This document shows positions 8,090-20,302 of a stretch of 64,000 nt of DNA, one piece after another; positions within the stretch are counted from its first letter, which is position 1; every line of letters begins with the position of its first letter. A program made the position numbers and the translations under genes. Source of the stretch: Phaeosaccion multiseriatum (lineage: Eukaryota > Ochrophyta, other classes); contig OZ218952.1 in NCBI GenBank assembly GCA_965112735.1, forward strand, positions 4,464,001 to 4,528,000. The letters run 5' to 3'. The notes below the pieces were generated by a model. That model searched no databases and was not told the DNA's origin. It worked only from the letters and a program-made list of their open reading frames with translations.

Positions 8090-10954
8090 TCATCCTCCCT
8101 TAGCTTGCTCCTCCAAGGCGGCAGCCACACCACCAGCATTAGTAGGACCACCAGTGGGACCAGCACCAGGACCCCCACCACCACCACCAGCAGCAGCAGC
8201 AACAGCAGCAACTTTCCCCTCCTCCTCCTCCTCCACCCCGAACTCGTGCAGCAGGCAGTCTGCCGAGGGCTCCTTCCCGCCCAGCACCTCATCTAGCATG
8301 CTGTGGAAGTCCTTCGCCGCCCCGTGCCGCAGCAGCCCCTTCCACAGGAGCGTGCCTGCGGAGCAGAAGGTGTGGACAGGTGTCAGGTGCCAGGTGTCAG
8401 AACGAGTGAGAGAGGGCGAGGGTAGGGCAGGAGAACCGGGGTGGGAGAGCCGAGGAAGTGAGTAGAGAGGATAGGGAGTGGGTGTCCATGAGAGGAACGC
8501 TAACACTGCGCTTTGGCAGTTGGACAAGCGTCCCCTCCCAGCGGCCCGACACAAAAGCTCATCCCGACTCCCTTCTCAGCGTCCACTCCCTTTCCCTCTT
8601 TCCTCACTTCCTTTCCTCTCCTCGACCCCCCCCCCTCACTCTCTCCCTTCCTCCACCTTCCCTCCCTCCTTCCTCCCTCCCTCCCTCCGCCTCACTCACC
8701 TTGCTCACTGTTCAGCGGGTTCCCCTCGAAGCATCTGCTCCAGATGTTAGCGGCAAGGAGCTTGCAGGACAGGTAGCCGTAGTAGCCAGCGCTGTAGCCC
8801 GTGAAATGGCCGAAGCGGCTGTGGGTGAACGTCCTGGGGCGGTCGGGTATGCATAGAGTTGATGGATGAATGAATAGATGGATAGATGGATGGATGAGGG
8901 ATTGATGGCAGCAAAGGTAAGTTCTTGAGGGAGAGGGAGAGCGAGAGCGGCATACATACATACACACCGCCGACTCAGCAGCCAGCAGCCAAGTAGTCGC
9001 ACGTATGGGTGGGAATGGGACACATTCCCCCTTCCCTCACTCATTCACTCATTCACGCACTCAATCACTCAATCACTCACCCCTCAGCGTATGGATAGGG
9101 CAGGATTTCGTTGTGCAAGCGAGCCGTGGCGGCTGTGCTGTTTTCACGGTCCTGCCCCAGCCAATACAGTGCAGCGGAGGGGAGAGGGGGAGAGGGGAGG
9201 GAGAGGAAGGGGGGAGGAGAGGAGCGGCGTGGATGGAACAAGATGGTCAGGTTCGCAACACGGTCAGTCTCCAGGATTGGTGACTTACTGCTGCCACGGC
9301 CTGACGGTGGGCGCAACCCCCCACACCCAACGCCGCACTCCAACCTCAACGCTTCTCCGCCGGGGTACAAAGAACAAAACCCTCTGTACCCCCCACACAT
9401 TTCAGGAATGACAATTGGGCGCACAAACTCCCTCCCTCTCCCAATGTGCCTTACCTTGGACTCTCCGTGAAGGTATTGGTCGAGCAGGGAGAAAGAAATG
9501 AGGTTGGCGTTATCGATGCCCGCAAACATGTTCTTGCTTCGTCTGAGTGCATGCGTGCGTGTGTGAGGAGGCCAACACACATAACAGGTGGAGGTGGTGG
9601 GGGTGAGAGGGAAAATGAGACAGAGAGAGGGTGAGGGAGTGTGCGTAGAGAGAGACAAGAACAGGAGGGATTCCGGAGGGCTCCAGAAAACCAGCTTCTC
9701 GTCCAAAGGAAACCCATCCATCCGTCCATTCATCTACATGCCTGCACATGTCGTGCCCATTCATGTATCCACATGCCTGCACATGTCCGCTTACCTCAGG
9801 TTGTTGATCATCTCCTCCGGAATGGGCTCCCCTGTGTGGTAGTGCTTGGCGAAACGGCTGAGCACTCGAAAATCCCACGCAAAGTACTCCATCAGGATGG
9901 AGGGGGTCTCCACAAAGTCCACGGGGCAGCGAGTGCCTAGGGGGAGGGGGGGAGGGAAGGGAGGGAGGGAGGGAGGGAGGGAGGGAGGGACGGAGGGAGG
10001 GACGGAGGGAAGGGAGGGACGGAGGGAGGGACGGAGGGAAGGGAGGGAGGAGTCAAAGCAAGTCAAGTTAATACTACCACGCACACCCAGTTCCAATTTC
10101 ACTTTAAGTCTACTGCATGGTTGATGACCTCGAAATACCCACGCACGCACTCACCGGAGAGATGCTGGAACTCCGTGCGGGAGAGGAGGGAGTGCAAGGC
10201 GTGACCAAACTCGTGGAAGAGGGTTTCCAACTCGGGATGGCTCAGGAGGGACAGGGAAGAGCCCCCCCCCCCCCCCTGGCCGGGAGCGGAGGCGGAGGGG
10301 AAGTTGCACACCAAAGCCACCACGGGAAGTTGGTACTCTGCGATGTGGGAAAGATAAGCAACAAATGTCACCCATGTACCAAATCGCGCAGCACAAAGAG
10401 CAAAGGTTGAGTTGAGTCTGTTTCTCCTTCCCCCATCTCTCTCTCCTCTACCTCAACCTCTCTCCTCTGCTCTCTCCGCCGCTCTCTCTCTCACCTAGGC
10501 CCTCCTCCTTTGAACAAGGGCGGTGTGCATTGACAGCGTAGCCGCAGCGTATGGTGAAGTGCGCGGCATGTGTGTACTTGCCGGGCCGCGGGTGCAAGTC
10601 CTTTCGGGAGAGGAGGGGAGGAGGAGAGAGAGAGGAGGGGAGAGGGCAGGAGGGGCACCAGAAGCAGTTAGTGGCGCAGCAGCAGCAGCACCACCACCAC
10701 CACTTTCAGCAGCAGCAGCAGCCTGACTTGCGCTTCCCTCCCCTCCCCCCCCCCTCGTCCCTCAACGGCAGGTGACCTCTGCTAGGAGGCCTCCGCTGCT
10801 CTGCATACAATCAATGACATACTCACCAGATAGATGGTGCCCAAAGGCCCCTCCAGTGGATGGGAGAGGACGAGCTTGCGAATGCCCGCGTCTTTCGCGT
10901 CGCCACACCTGTCCAAGCGCACAAAGAATTGGGCGACAGCAGCAGCAGCCACGG

Positions 10955-10985
<31 letters not shown>

Positions 10986-13425
10986 GGGAGGGTGAGGGTG
11001 AGAGAGAGGGAGAGGCAGGAAGAACACACCTGCCATGCCATGTCATCGCCTCTCCCTCTCGCTCCGCTCAACCAGGACTCCCCCTCCTGCAGTCCATTCA
11101 TCCCATCCCCTCCCCTCCCCCTCCCCGTCTGGCTCACCAGGACTCCCCCTCCTGCAGCTCCTGCTGCTCCACCTCAATACCGAACAGCTCCTTGCAGACC
11201 ATCGCAAGGCCCTTGACGCAATTGTCCATCTCAAAGTGCGCAGAGAGAGTGCGGTTGTCGAGCTCGAACTGCATCGCCTTGGTGAGTCTGCAGCATAGGG
11301 TAAGGAAGCAAGTCGGTGAGGAAGAAGGAAGGGTGGGGGAGAGAGTGGGTGAGGGAGCTCGGAGAACCCATGCCGTGCCTGTTTCTCTATTTCGCTCTCG
11401 CTGTGTGTGTACGTATGTGTGTTCCCCCCCGCCCCTCGCTCTCTCTATCCCTCTCCCCTCGCTCTCTCTCTCCCCCTCTCTCTCTCTGTCTCACTCACCC
11501 CATGTAGTACGGAATGTCCCAGGCCTGGAGGTCATCGCTTCCCTCATACCTCATCTTGGCCTCTCTCAGAAGCTTCACCTCCGCCCGCACCTTACGCTCC
11601 AGCTTTGAGGCCATGTCGCGCAGAAAAGACACCACCTGTGAAAGGGAGAGAGGTGGATTAAAAAGAGAGTGCAGAGGGGCAGAGATAGAAAAAAAGAACA
11701 AGAGAGAAAGACAGGGAGAGAGAAAGGGAATGGGACAGCCATGCACTCACGCACTCACGCACTCACGCTGTCTGGGTTCTCTGCCATGCGCATGGTGAGT
11801 AGTCGGTGTGCGTAGCTCGGGAAGCCTAACTTGAGCGCGTAGGCGTGGCGTGCCTGGAGGAGATGCTCCAGCACAGGCACGTTGTCCTCCGTGACTGTGT
11901 TGAGTTGGAAGTAGATTTGGCGCCGCGTCTCACCATCCCGCACGTACTTGAGCATAGCACTGAAGAGAGAAGAGAAGAGAAGCGAAAAAGCAAAAGCAAA
12001 GTAGAGGAAGGAAAAGGAAGCAAAAGCAAAAGCAGCAAAACAAAGCAAAGTCAAGAAAAGAAAACGAAAAGGAGCAAAGCTTCTTGTTCGTCTCTCTCTC
12101 CATCTCTACTCTCTCTCACCTGCAAATGTGGCTGGCAGTGCTGAGGGTGAAGACGTCGTCGCTCTGCCCCGCTGGTTGGGGAATAGCGGCAAGAATGTGC
12201 TCCGGCACGCCCCGTAACGCCGCCTTTTGCACCTAAACAAATCAGGGTTCCAGTTCCAGCTCCAGTTTCAGTTTCCGTCGAAAACAGCACAATATCGAAA
12301 CATCGAACATCGATACGCACGCTCCATTCGAGAGGGAGAGAGCTCTGACCTGAAAGTGGCGCTGCTTGGTGACGAGGTTGGAATTGAAGAGCGTCTCCAG
12401 CTGCGTCATCTTCCCCTGCAGGCTGCCCAATTGCTCCCTGTCCTCGGTACTGAGATGGATGCCGCTCGCCTCCATCTCCTGTTATCGCCCCGTACCATGT
12501 ACAACAAGGCATTGATTGTCGTGTAACGCACAAACCGTAAAACCAGCCGAACAACGAACGTGTGTACATACAAATGGCAACATACCGTCTTCAGGGTGGT
12601 GGCCACGAGTCGCTGCTCCTCTGTGAAGCCATCCATGACCTCAGGAGCCTCCGCCACGGCCCTGAGGGCAGAGTAGATGCTCACGTCCGTATTGAGCTGC
12701 TGAATGAAGCCCGCCAGGAGGGTGAAGCTGTCCTCCGCGCACTAGACACGTGCGTGTGTGTTGTGAGTGATTGTGTGTGTGCGTGCGTGTGCGTGTCAGA
12801 AAAAAAAACGTGTAGGAGGGAGCAGTAAGCATGATGAGGACCCACAACGGAATCACGTGCCTTGCAACAAACAGCACATGAACGTAAGGATTTCCATTGC
12901 CATTACCGTACCTGCCTCCACTCCTCGTCTGTGTGCACCGAGCGGATGAACTCGGCAGAGTCGATCACGGAGCAGATCTACACAAGCGCGCGTTCAAGCG
13001 AGCAAATACAGAAGGAGGAGGAGGAGGAGGAGGAGGAGGAAGACCAGTCAGAAATCTCGTGAGCAATCCCCACTCACTCCCTCCCGCCCCCCGTCCGCAC
13101 CCCCCCGCTAATCGGACCAGCGTGGGGAGAGAGAACGAGATATAGGTATATACATACAAAATAAATAGAGAGAGAGAGAGAGAGAGAGAGTAGCAGAGAA
13201 AGCCCAAAGTCTAGACTCCAAAAGCACCACCGCCGCACCGTATTGGAGATGCCATCGAGGTCCCGCAGGAAAGCAAGGCTCTTGGCCGCATCGATACCCA
13301 GACTCGGTGTGGGGTTGTCGTACTCGTGAATCCGACCCATCACCACTTCGCAGTGCTCAATGGCCCCGCGTGCAAGTCGCATGAAGTCATCGGGCTCGCG
13401 CAAGCCCTGTACCCCAGCCAAGCCC

Positions 13426-13457
<32 letters not shown>

Positions 13458-13931
13458 GCGGTCTCCTTCTGACGTTGTCGAGAGCACGTTCCAAAAGGCC
13501 AAGCCTCGTCTGCGTCCTATCCGGGGCGAGAAATCGAAGGCCTCCCTGCCAATACAGCCGCTGCCCATTGTCCGGCTCTGAACCCCGTATGGGAGGGACG
13601 GCTCGACGCTTCTACTGCTGCTGCGCCCATTGCCAAAGCCTTGCAATCTGCTGTCTCTTCCTCTCTTTAATCCGCATCCGTGTCTCCTGTTGCTTTCCGA
13701 CGGCCAGCCTCCTGCTGCTGCTACTGTCGCGGCCGCTGGTGGTGGTGCAGACCGGGGATGCGGCGCTCCACCAGCAAAGTTGCCTATCCTGCTGCCGTGT
13801 GCAGCTGTCGAGGACGTCCTTCGCACGACTGACAATCTCGCTCTGAGCTTGTCTTGGTGATGCTGCACCACCCTCTTGCGGTACGTGAAAGCAGCCGCAG
13901 ACAACCTGCTTCCTACACCATGGGGGGGCAT
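8090..13931 (-). CDS. MIPEP: Mitochondrial intermediate peptidase (M3 family), 16 exons, 900 aa
   Basis: Zinc metallopeptidase that removes an octapeptide from imported mitochondrial precursors after MPP cleavage. Exons, transcript order: 13931-13239, 12977-12912, 12741-12586, 12478-12350, 12232-12120, 11959-11767, 11635-11499, 11287-11138, 10908-10827, 10600-10495, 10337-10155, 9936-9795, 9536-9455, 9151-9081, 8833-8700, 8355-8090. All introns are GT-AG and phases agree, giving 2,703 nt. The zinc site is [20 protein letters not shown], followed by the family block [20 protein letters not shown]; upstream are [14 protein letters not shown] and WDIPYYMG. C-terminal [20 protein letters not shown] is also typical. 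The start [20 protein letters not shown] is basic and free of acids, as expected for import. At 900 aa it is longer than usual, owing to a 231-aa first exon with a Gln run and an acidic/Gly-rich tail. Confidence 0.93.
9940..10050 (+). repeat. GGGA/GGAC tandem tract in a peptidase intron
   Basis: Degenerate (GGGA)n with GACG interruptions. On the coding (minus) strand it is the pyrimidine tract just upstream of the acceptor at 9937-9939. Confidence 0.85.
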
Positions 13932-14218
13932 CTTCAGATAGAGAGCTCAGGAGGTCGCAAATGCGTCCCTCTTCGCCTGAAAGCTCCGAGGAAGGCTGCC
14001 ACTGCTGCTGCTACATGTAGGGTGCTTGGAGAAGCAAAGAGAGAACCCGGAAACCTATACACACTTTCAGTTTCAATTTCTTTTTTTTTCCTCCCTCATT
14101 TCTCCTCCCTCACTCGTCTCTCTCTGTTTTGCTCTCACGGAGAAGGAAGGTGAAGAGTGAGCTTAGAGAAGAAGGACTGAGTTGCTACAGCTGCTGCGTG
14201 ACTCGGTGCCGAGGACGA

Positions 14219-15667
14219 ATGGCCGGCAGAAGAAGGCTGAGGGAGGAAAGGAGGACAAGGGGGACGACAATCACGCGGAGGCTCATGAGCTATGTCTGCT
14301 GCTGCCTCTGCTGCTGGTTGCCTCGCTGTACAGGGTTCCGATTGGGGGGGTTGGGACTGGGTCGAGGAGTTGGTCCTTCCCTTCCATGTGACCGTCAGCA
14401 GCATGGAGTACCAGCAACAGCGGCAGGACGCGGCGGCATGAGCTTCAGTCGAGCGACGTGTTGCGAGGGGCATAGGGGAGATTGGGGGAGAGGAAAGAGG
14501 ACTCTGGAGGTGCGGTGTCGAGCAACTCCGGAGAGGAGGCAGGCTGAGAATGTGTTCAATAGACGGGGTGCCACTGAGCAGCAGCAGCCGCAGTGGAGAC
14601 AACCGAGGCGACGGCGAAGGAGAACGGGGTTGCAATCGGTTCCGACACAGCAACAGTCCGAGGGCGGGGATCACCGGAGCCGGCAAAGCAAAGAAGGAGA
14701 AGAAGGAGAAGAAGGAGGAGGAGGAGGCGAGGAGATGGAAGAAAGCAAGGCACAAAGTGAGACGGGCGAGAAGGCGCCGTACAGCTCCACAGGAGGGTGG
14801 TACAGCCCTCAGACAGAGGGAGGATCCAGTCTATACGACATCATTAACGATGGGCCGAGGCCGTGGATGCAGCCCCTGGTGCCGCGCGCACAGCGAGAGC
14901 AAGAGTCCAATGAGCAGCGGACGGCTGCCAAGGTGAGAGGCGGGGTAGGCGGGGAGGGAGGAGAAACTGCGTGTGTACTCTATTGGGTGATGCTGAGAGC
15001 GAGAGTTTTTGCCATCCACAATCATCTCTATTAGTGTTGTCCAGGAGAAAGAGGTGTTGTCCTATTACACACATCATGGCGGAGAACAGCCGCACAGCCG
15101 CCGCTGCATGTCAACCCCAACCCACTACCCCACCACCTTTGTCCACGCACAACAGATTAGAGACGCCCAGGAGATCGAGGACAAGGGCGTTTCGGACAGG
15201 CGTAAGCTTGTGGACGATTGGGAGACGTACGACGAAGTGTGGGACACGATGCGAGAGGAGGCAAAGTTGGCAGCAGAGAGAGAGCCTCTGTTGGTGAGCT
15301 TTATCTACTCCACCATCCTCAACCAAAAGAGCCTGGAAAGGGCGGTGGCCTTTCACATGGCCAACAAGCTGTCCAGTGTCAACATGCGGGCCACTCAGGT
15401 GAGGAAAGGCGAATCGGGTTGGGGTGAGGTGGTGGGGTGGGTTGGGTAGCGAAGACCCATCGACTCGGAGTCAATCCCGGCTCACTTAAGTGCTATGCAT
15501 TCGTCGGGTGTGGGTGCGTGTGTACTGCTTGGAGGGAGGGCACCCCGGCACCCCCCCTGTCTGTCCCGACGGAGAGCTCCGATGGATTGGAAGGAATGGC
15601 CTCCTGTGTGTCCGTCTGACGCCAAGAGGCGTGCTCTCCCTTGCCCTCCCCCTCCTCCTCTTGCTGC

Positions 15668-15699
<32 letters not shown>

Positions 15700-17439
15700 A
15701 ATGGACTGACTTGTATCACGTTAGGTTCAAGAGCTCTTTAAGGAGTGTTTGAACTCGGACCCGTCCTTCAGGCGCTCGCTGCGCAGGTGAGCAAAGGTGA
15801 AGGAGGTTGGGAGGGTAATGAGGTAGTGAGTTTCGCACCGCACCGTATCAGGGGCGAAAGAGCTGGGTGTCGACTTGGGCTGGCAGCAGCTGCTGTATCA
15901 CCAACTGAGACTGCTGCTGCTGCTGGTGGTGGTGGTGGTACCTCTCTAGCAACACCAACTTAATCCCTTCCTTTCTTCCTCCCTCCACTCTCAGGGACAT
16001 CATCGCCGTCCGAGAGCGTGATCCGGCCTGTACCTCCTATCACGATGCTCTGCTTTACTTCAAGGGCTTTCAGGCCCTGCAGACGCACCGAGTGGCGCAC
16101 TGGCTCTACAAGGAGGGAAGGCATTCCATCGCCTACTACCTGCAGAGCCAGGTGGGTACATGGTGGTGTGCGTTGGTGGGGTTAGTGATGGTGATGGTGG
16201 TGGTTGTGGTAGTGGTTGTGGTGATACAGCAACAGCAGCAGCAGTAGTTGGTGGTACATACAGCAGCAGCTTGGCATCTCCCCTCCATCTTGGGGACATC
16301 CTCGCCTTGCGACGCTTCAACCCTCCTCCGCTCTGCCCGGATGTGCAACAGGTGAACCAGGAGTTCCAAATCGACATCCACCCCCGGGTCAAGTTTGGCG
16401 AGGGCGTGTTCATAGGTGGGTGGGTGGAAGCCCGTGCGAAAGCCGAAGCGCGTGCGTGCGTGCGTGCGTGCGTGCGTGCTTGCGTGCTTGTTGTCGCTGT
16501 GGTCTTTGGGTATCGGACTTTCTTCCTTTGCCATGGGGGAGACAGTGTGATCCGACCCGACACAATGTGGATGGAGCTGCACTGCCAAAGTGTCGCTCCG
16601 CTCTCCGCTCCCTGTCTCCCCCTGCCCCGTTGGTCTTTTGGTTCGCCCTACCACCCTGTGTATGCCAGTACCCAACCTTCCCTGTCCTACTCCCTACAGA
16701 ACCAGCTATTCACACCTTCCTTAACCTCCCCTCCTCCTCCTCCTCCTCCTCCTCCTGCTGCTGTCCCTTCCCTTTGCTTGAAAGATCACGGCACTGGTAT
16801 CGTCATCGGCGAAACTGCCACCATTGGTAACGACGTGTCTATGCTACACCTCGTAACGCTCGGCGGCTCGGGCATTGAAGACAAACAAAGGCACCCCCAG
16901 ATCGGCAATGGCGTGCTCATTGGGGCCGGCGCGTGCCTACTCGGAAACATTGCCATCGGAGACGGGGCGCAGATCGGTGAGACTGGGGACAGACGTCAAG
17001 AAGTAAACTCGAGCGAATGACTTCTTCTTTGGGCCTTTCGTCTGTTCACCGTCTACTTTGCTCCTTTCTTACCCTTTCTTTGGGCCTTTCGTCTCTTCAC
17101 CGTCTACTTTGCTCCTTTCTTACCCAACGGGGCGTTCAACGGGGCGTTGTCGTGTTTCGACGTGTTTCAGAGTGACTGACTGACTGACTCACCCGACACC
17201 CCCTTTCCTTGCCCGCCCCCCCCCCCCGTCCGTTGACTCTGGCTACCTCTATCCTCCTCTGACTGTATGTATCCGCTTCTGACTGCCCAGGTGCCTGCTC
17301 ACTGGTGTTGGAGGACGTGCCCTCAAACTGTGTGGCGGTGGGGGTGCCTGCCAAGGTGCTTGGCAAGAGCAAGGTCAAGGAGCCCGCCAAGGAGATGCAA
17401 CAAGACTTCTGGACTCCTGAAGAGGCCATGGGCATCTGA
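14219..17439 (+). CDS. cysE: Serine O-acetyltransferase, 7 exons, 526 aa
   Basis: Makes O-acetylserine from serine and acetyl-CoA, the committed step to cysteine. Exons: 14219-14932, 15156-15398, 15725-15786, 15995-16151, 16352-16415, 16785-16976, 17291-17439; phases agree. The SAT N-terminal helical domain is seen in [20 protein letters not shown] and [20 protein letters not shown]. The hexapeptide-repeat domain follows, with [15 protein letters not shown] (catalytic His) and [20 protein letters not shown] (second conserved His). The protein ends EEAMGI. A terminal Ile is what docks into O-acetylserine sulfhydrylase in known cysteine synthase complexes, so that interaction is probably kept. 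The first exon adds 238 residues that are Cys-rich then Arg/Glu/Gln-rich; [14 protein letters not shown] could act as a signal, but targeting is unclear. ATG 14285 is an alternative start. Introns 3 and 4 carry copies of the dispersed CAG-linked motif. Confidence 0.93.
17026..17127 (+). repeat. 51-bp unit repeated twice in the last SAT intron
   Basis: Two almost identical 51-base units (beginning near tttgggcctttcgtct) lie head to tail between the last two exons of the acetyltransferase gene. Confidence 0.8.
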
Positions 17440-17656
17440 GGCAGCTTGGGTGTCTTGCGGTTCTTGTAGTTGGGGGGCTGAGGGGTTCAAAAGTAAATAG
17501 CGACTTTCCTTATAAAATCGATGCTGTTACAGAATTCACGTAAGTCAGGGACCATTTCCTCAACCTTTCTGTACACATGTGTCGCCAGATTGAATATATA
17601 TATTTTAATATATAGAATATAAGCCGAGGGGAGAGGGGAGGAAGTGGGCGAGGAAC

Positions 17657-19975
17657 ATGTCGCTTGCTTGTTTGAAGGTCGGACTCTGTCTCGTACTTGT
17701 GTGTGGGCTGTGGCTAACTTTTTCACTTACCTCGTACGACAAGGTTAAATCGGCAGTGTGGCGGATGCCTGCGAAACGCGATGGTCGTCTTGGCCACGAG
17801 AACGAGGGCGGCGACTTCCCTTCTCGTGCTTCGTCATTCACAAGCTCATTGCGGCAGGTGTCTCCCACTACCAAACTCGATGATGGTGCCTCGGCTGCTT
17901 CGCCTTTGTCATCCAGCCGTATTGTTCGAGAGCTGCGAGAATTGGGCGTCGAGGAATACGTTGTCACGCGGGGTGCGGGCAGAGAGTACAGAGAGCTGGC
18001 CGTGGAGGTAGATGGTGGGGGATCTCATGAGACGGCCACAGCAGAGACACCATGCACACATTCTTGTCCGCCCTCGCCCCTGCCAGTTGTAGTGCTTGTC
18101 CATCATCGAGAGTTCTATGCGGGATGCCATAGCTTCGAGCGCTTCCTGAACCCCCGCTGGCAAACCATCTTTGTTCTAGGAACGGAAATGGTGGACAACT
18201 TCGAACTCAGGGACCTCGTCGCGCAGCGGACCGAGGACAGCCTTGCTGGGGTAGTCCATCTCGCAATGCTCAACACCACCATGACTGGGGAATGGCTGGG
18301 GAGGCAGGTAGCGCTCAAGATCCTCGCACACGAGGATGAAGGCGATGAAGACTCGTCTCCACTTGCACCACCACTCCTACTCTCTACGCATTGCGACATT
18401 CACCCTTTGCCAGAGTGGCACGAGCAGCATGTGCCCTTTGAAGACATCGTCTCGAGAATGGTGGGGGAGTTTGTCGAGGAAACAAGGTTGAGCCAGCAAG
18501 AAGATGCGAAGGAGAGCAATGTTGTGGAGCACATGCCAAAGTACGCCGCTTCTTCGTTGCACGAGAGGAAGTGCGCAGAGGTGTTTTCACATGTGGACAG
18601 GCCTCTTTTGGTGATGAATACAGCCATGGTCGAGTCACTGCCGTCCAGCAACGATTTAAGCGGGTCAAAGTTTCATTCTCAACAAGTCGGTCTTGAGAAG
18701 AACTGGCCTGAGCGTTTCAGCCGGCCTGCGGACCTCCCCCCTGGCAAGCCATGGATGAGCGACGTGTCCACATGGGTTGAAGACCACTTCGCACTGTACA
18801 ACGTTACTCTGCTGTCCGAGATTGTGGACCCTCTTGCCAGGGTGCACGCGACCGTGTCGGCAGGAGTCAAGGCCATCCCGCAGATACTGTGCAAGAGGGG
18901 GTGGAAGGCGGTGCGATTGAACGACGCTCCAATGTTTTATGACTTTGCAAAGTCCCAGCACATGTCCGAGGGTGTGACGAAGGGGCAAGGTTTGAACGGC
19001 AACGGCAACGGCAACGGCACGGGCACCACCACCACCACCACCACCACCACCACCACCACCACCACTACTACTACTGCTACTAACGTGCATGCGTTGCACA
19101 ACCCAGAAAACTACCCCGGCTCGGTGTCGCTCGACTGGCTGTTTACGGGTGCTCTCGTCAATCTCGCCATCGTCAACAGTCCCATGGGATGTCTTGCAGA
19201 GTACATGAGGCTTCTCGTGTTTGGGCATCAAGAGGTCGTCATATCATGTGTCATTGCCGAGTTTCACCTGCAGGCTAATCACGTGCCCTCAGCCGTGTGG
19301 GAAGGCAGGATTCGTGAGCACGAAACGGTCGTCGTGGCGTTGATGCAGCTACATGGGTATGAACTGACGAGCCGCACCGAAGATCAATTGACCTTTGTCT
19401 CCATCCCTGCCCCAGCAACGCGTGCTTTGGCCTTGACTCACTCAGCTGGAGACAGTCCTACTTCTACTTCTACTTCTTCTACTGCTACTACTGGCACTAC
19501 CACTAGAGGCGCTACGACAGTTACGGGCCCGCTTTTCGCTGACTCGTCGGAGGCTCACGCTCTCGGACCACCGAGAATAGAGACCATTTCCCTCTGCAGG
19601 GACGACACGCTGAGTAAAGGGCTGTTCTTCAAGCCCTGGGACCCCACGAGTATCCTCCGCTATACGCAGAAGCCGTGGCATACCCTGACCCGTCGTGAAC
19701 AGTACCGAGAGGCAGCAACGAATCTCTGCCAGCGGATCAGCAAGTCGCAACAACACATGACGTCATCGCCGTGTGCTGCGTCGACGGAGGATTGTCTACA
19801 AGAAGTAGGCGGAGTTGTGGGGCCGCCGTCGGATGGGGGCACCGGGATTAGCAGTGACGAGACGAGCACGCTGTTGAGTGCGGACATTATCAAAGCATTC
19901 GCCCCCATTGCAGAGGTCTGCGACGCCTATCTGTCTTTAATCGGTAAGGTGCGGCTGGGTAAGGTGCGCAATTGA
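17657..19975 (+). CDS. Hypothetical type II membrane protein, 772 aa
   Basis: Single exon starting at ATG 17657, 218 bases after the acetyltransferase stop. An AT-rich stretch (17597-17624) just upstream could serve as a core promoter. Residues 5-26 (CLKVGLCLVLVCGLWLTFSL) form one hydrophobic segment preceded by few charges and followed by basic residues, which suggests a signal anchor with a large lumenal domain, as in Golgi enzymes. Phrases such as PVVVLVHHREFYAGCHSFER, LLLSTHCDIHPLPEWHEQHV and MSDVSTWVEDHFALYNVTLL look globular. A poly-Thr run (ACC/ACT repeats, 19023-19081) and a second Thr/Ser run near 19460-19510 interrupt it. I do not recognise the family. A glycosyltransferase-like function is only a guess from topology. 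Confidence 0.7.
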   Translation: MSLACLKVGLCLVLVCGLWLTFSLTSYDKVKSAVWRMPAKRDGRLGHENEGGDFPSRASSFTSSLRQVSPTTKLDDGASAASPLSSSRIVRELRELGVEEYVVTRGAGREYRELAVEVDGGGSHETATAETPCTHSCPPSPLPVVVLVHHREFYAGCHSFERFLNPRWQTIFVLGTEMVDNFELRDLVAQRTEDSLAGVVHLAMLNTTMTGEWLGRQVALKILAHEDEGDEDSSPLAPPLLLSTHCDIHPLPEWHEQHVPFEDIVSRMVGEFVEETRLSQQEDAKESNVVEHMPKYAASSLHERKCAEVFSHVDRPLLVMNTAMVESLPSSNDLSGSKFHSQQVGLEKNWPERFSRPADLPPGKPWMSDVSTWVEDHFALYNVTLLSEIVDPLARVHATVSAGVKAIPQILCKRGWKAVRLNDAPMFYDFAKSQHMSEGVTKGQGLNGNGNGNGTGTTTTTTTTTTTTTTTTTATNVHALHNPENYPGSVSLDWLFTGALVNLAIVNSPMGCLAEYMRLLVFGHQEVVISCVIAEFHLQANHVPSAVWEGRIREHETVVVALMQLHGYELTSRTEDQLTFVSIPAPATRALALTHSAGDSPTSTSTSSTATTGTTTRGATTVTGPLFADSSEAHALGPPRIETISLCRDDTLSKGLFFKPWDPTSILRYTQKPWHTLTRREQYREAATNLCQRISKSQQHMTSSPCAASTEDCLQEVGGVVGPPSDGGTGISSDETSTLLSADIIKAFAPIAEVCDAYLSLIGKVRLGKVRN

Positions 19976-20302
19976 AATTGAAGCGATGGCAGCACAGCGA
20001 GGAACGCGTCGACTACAAAAGTCGACTACAAAAGGACTCAGGCGGCGATTTATTTTAAGTACAATAGCAGGATCAAGAAAAAAGATTTTCACGAATTAAA
20101 AGAGCAGGTCGAAGAGAAAAGGGACCAACCTATCGGGGTCCGACCTCCGGTCGCTCTAGCTGATTGTGCGTGTTGCATCTTTTTCTTTTGATAAGTGCTG
20201 GTGTGTGCGTGCGTGCGTGAGACAACCATTACTATTAGGTTTGGTTGGACATTTTGCATTAAACACCCCCTTTGTGTTCCCCTTGGCCCATTTGCTTTAG
20301 TC
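19976..20302. other. Intergenic region
   Basis: Between the 772-aa gene and the KAS II gene. It includes a short direct repeat of GTCGACTACAAAA near 20008-20031 and an A/T-rich stretch at 20048-20100. It probably holds the KAS II promoter; no specific element was identified. Confidence 0.4.

Noticed and set aside
15430-15490. tRNA-like sequence near GACTCGGAGTCAATCCC
   Set aside because: No cloverleaf or acceptor stem could be formed around it.
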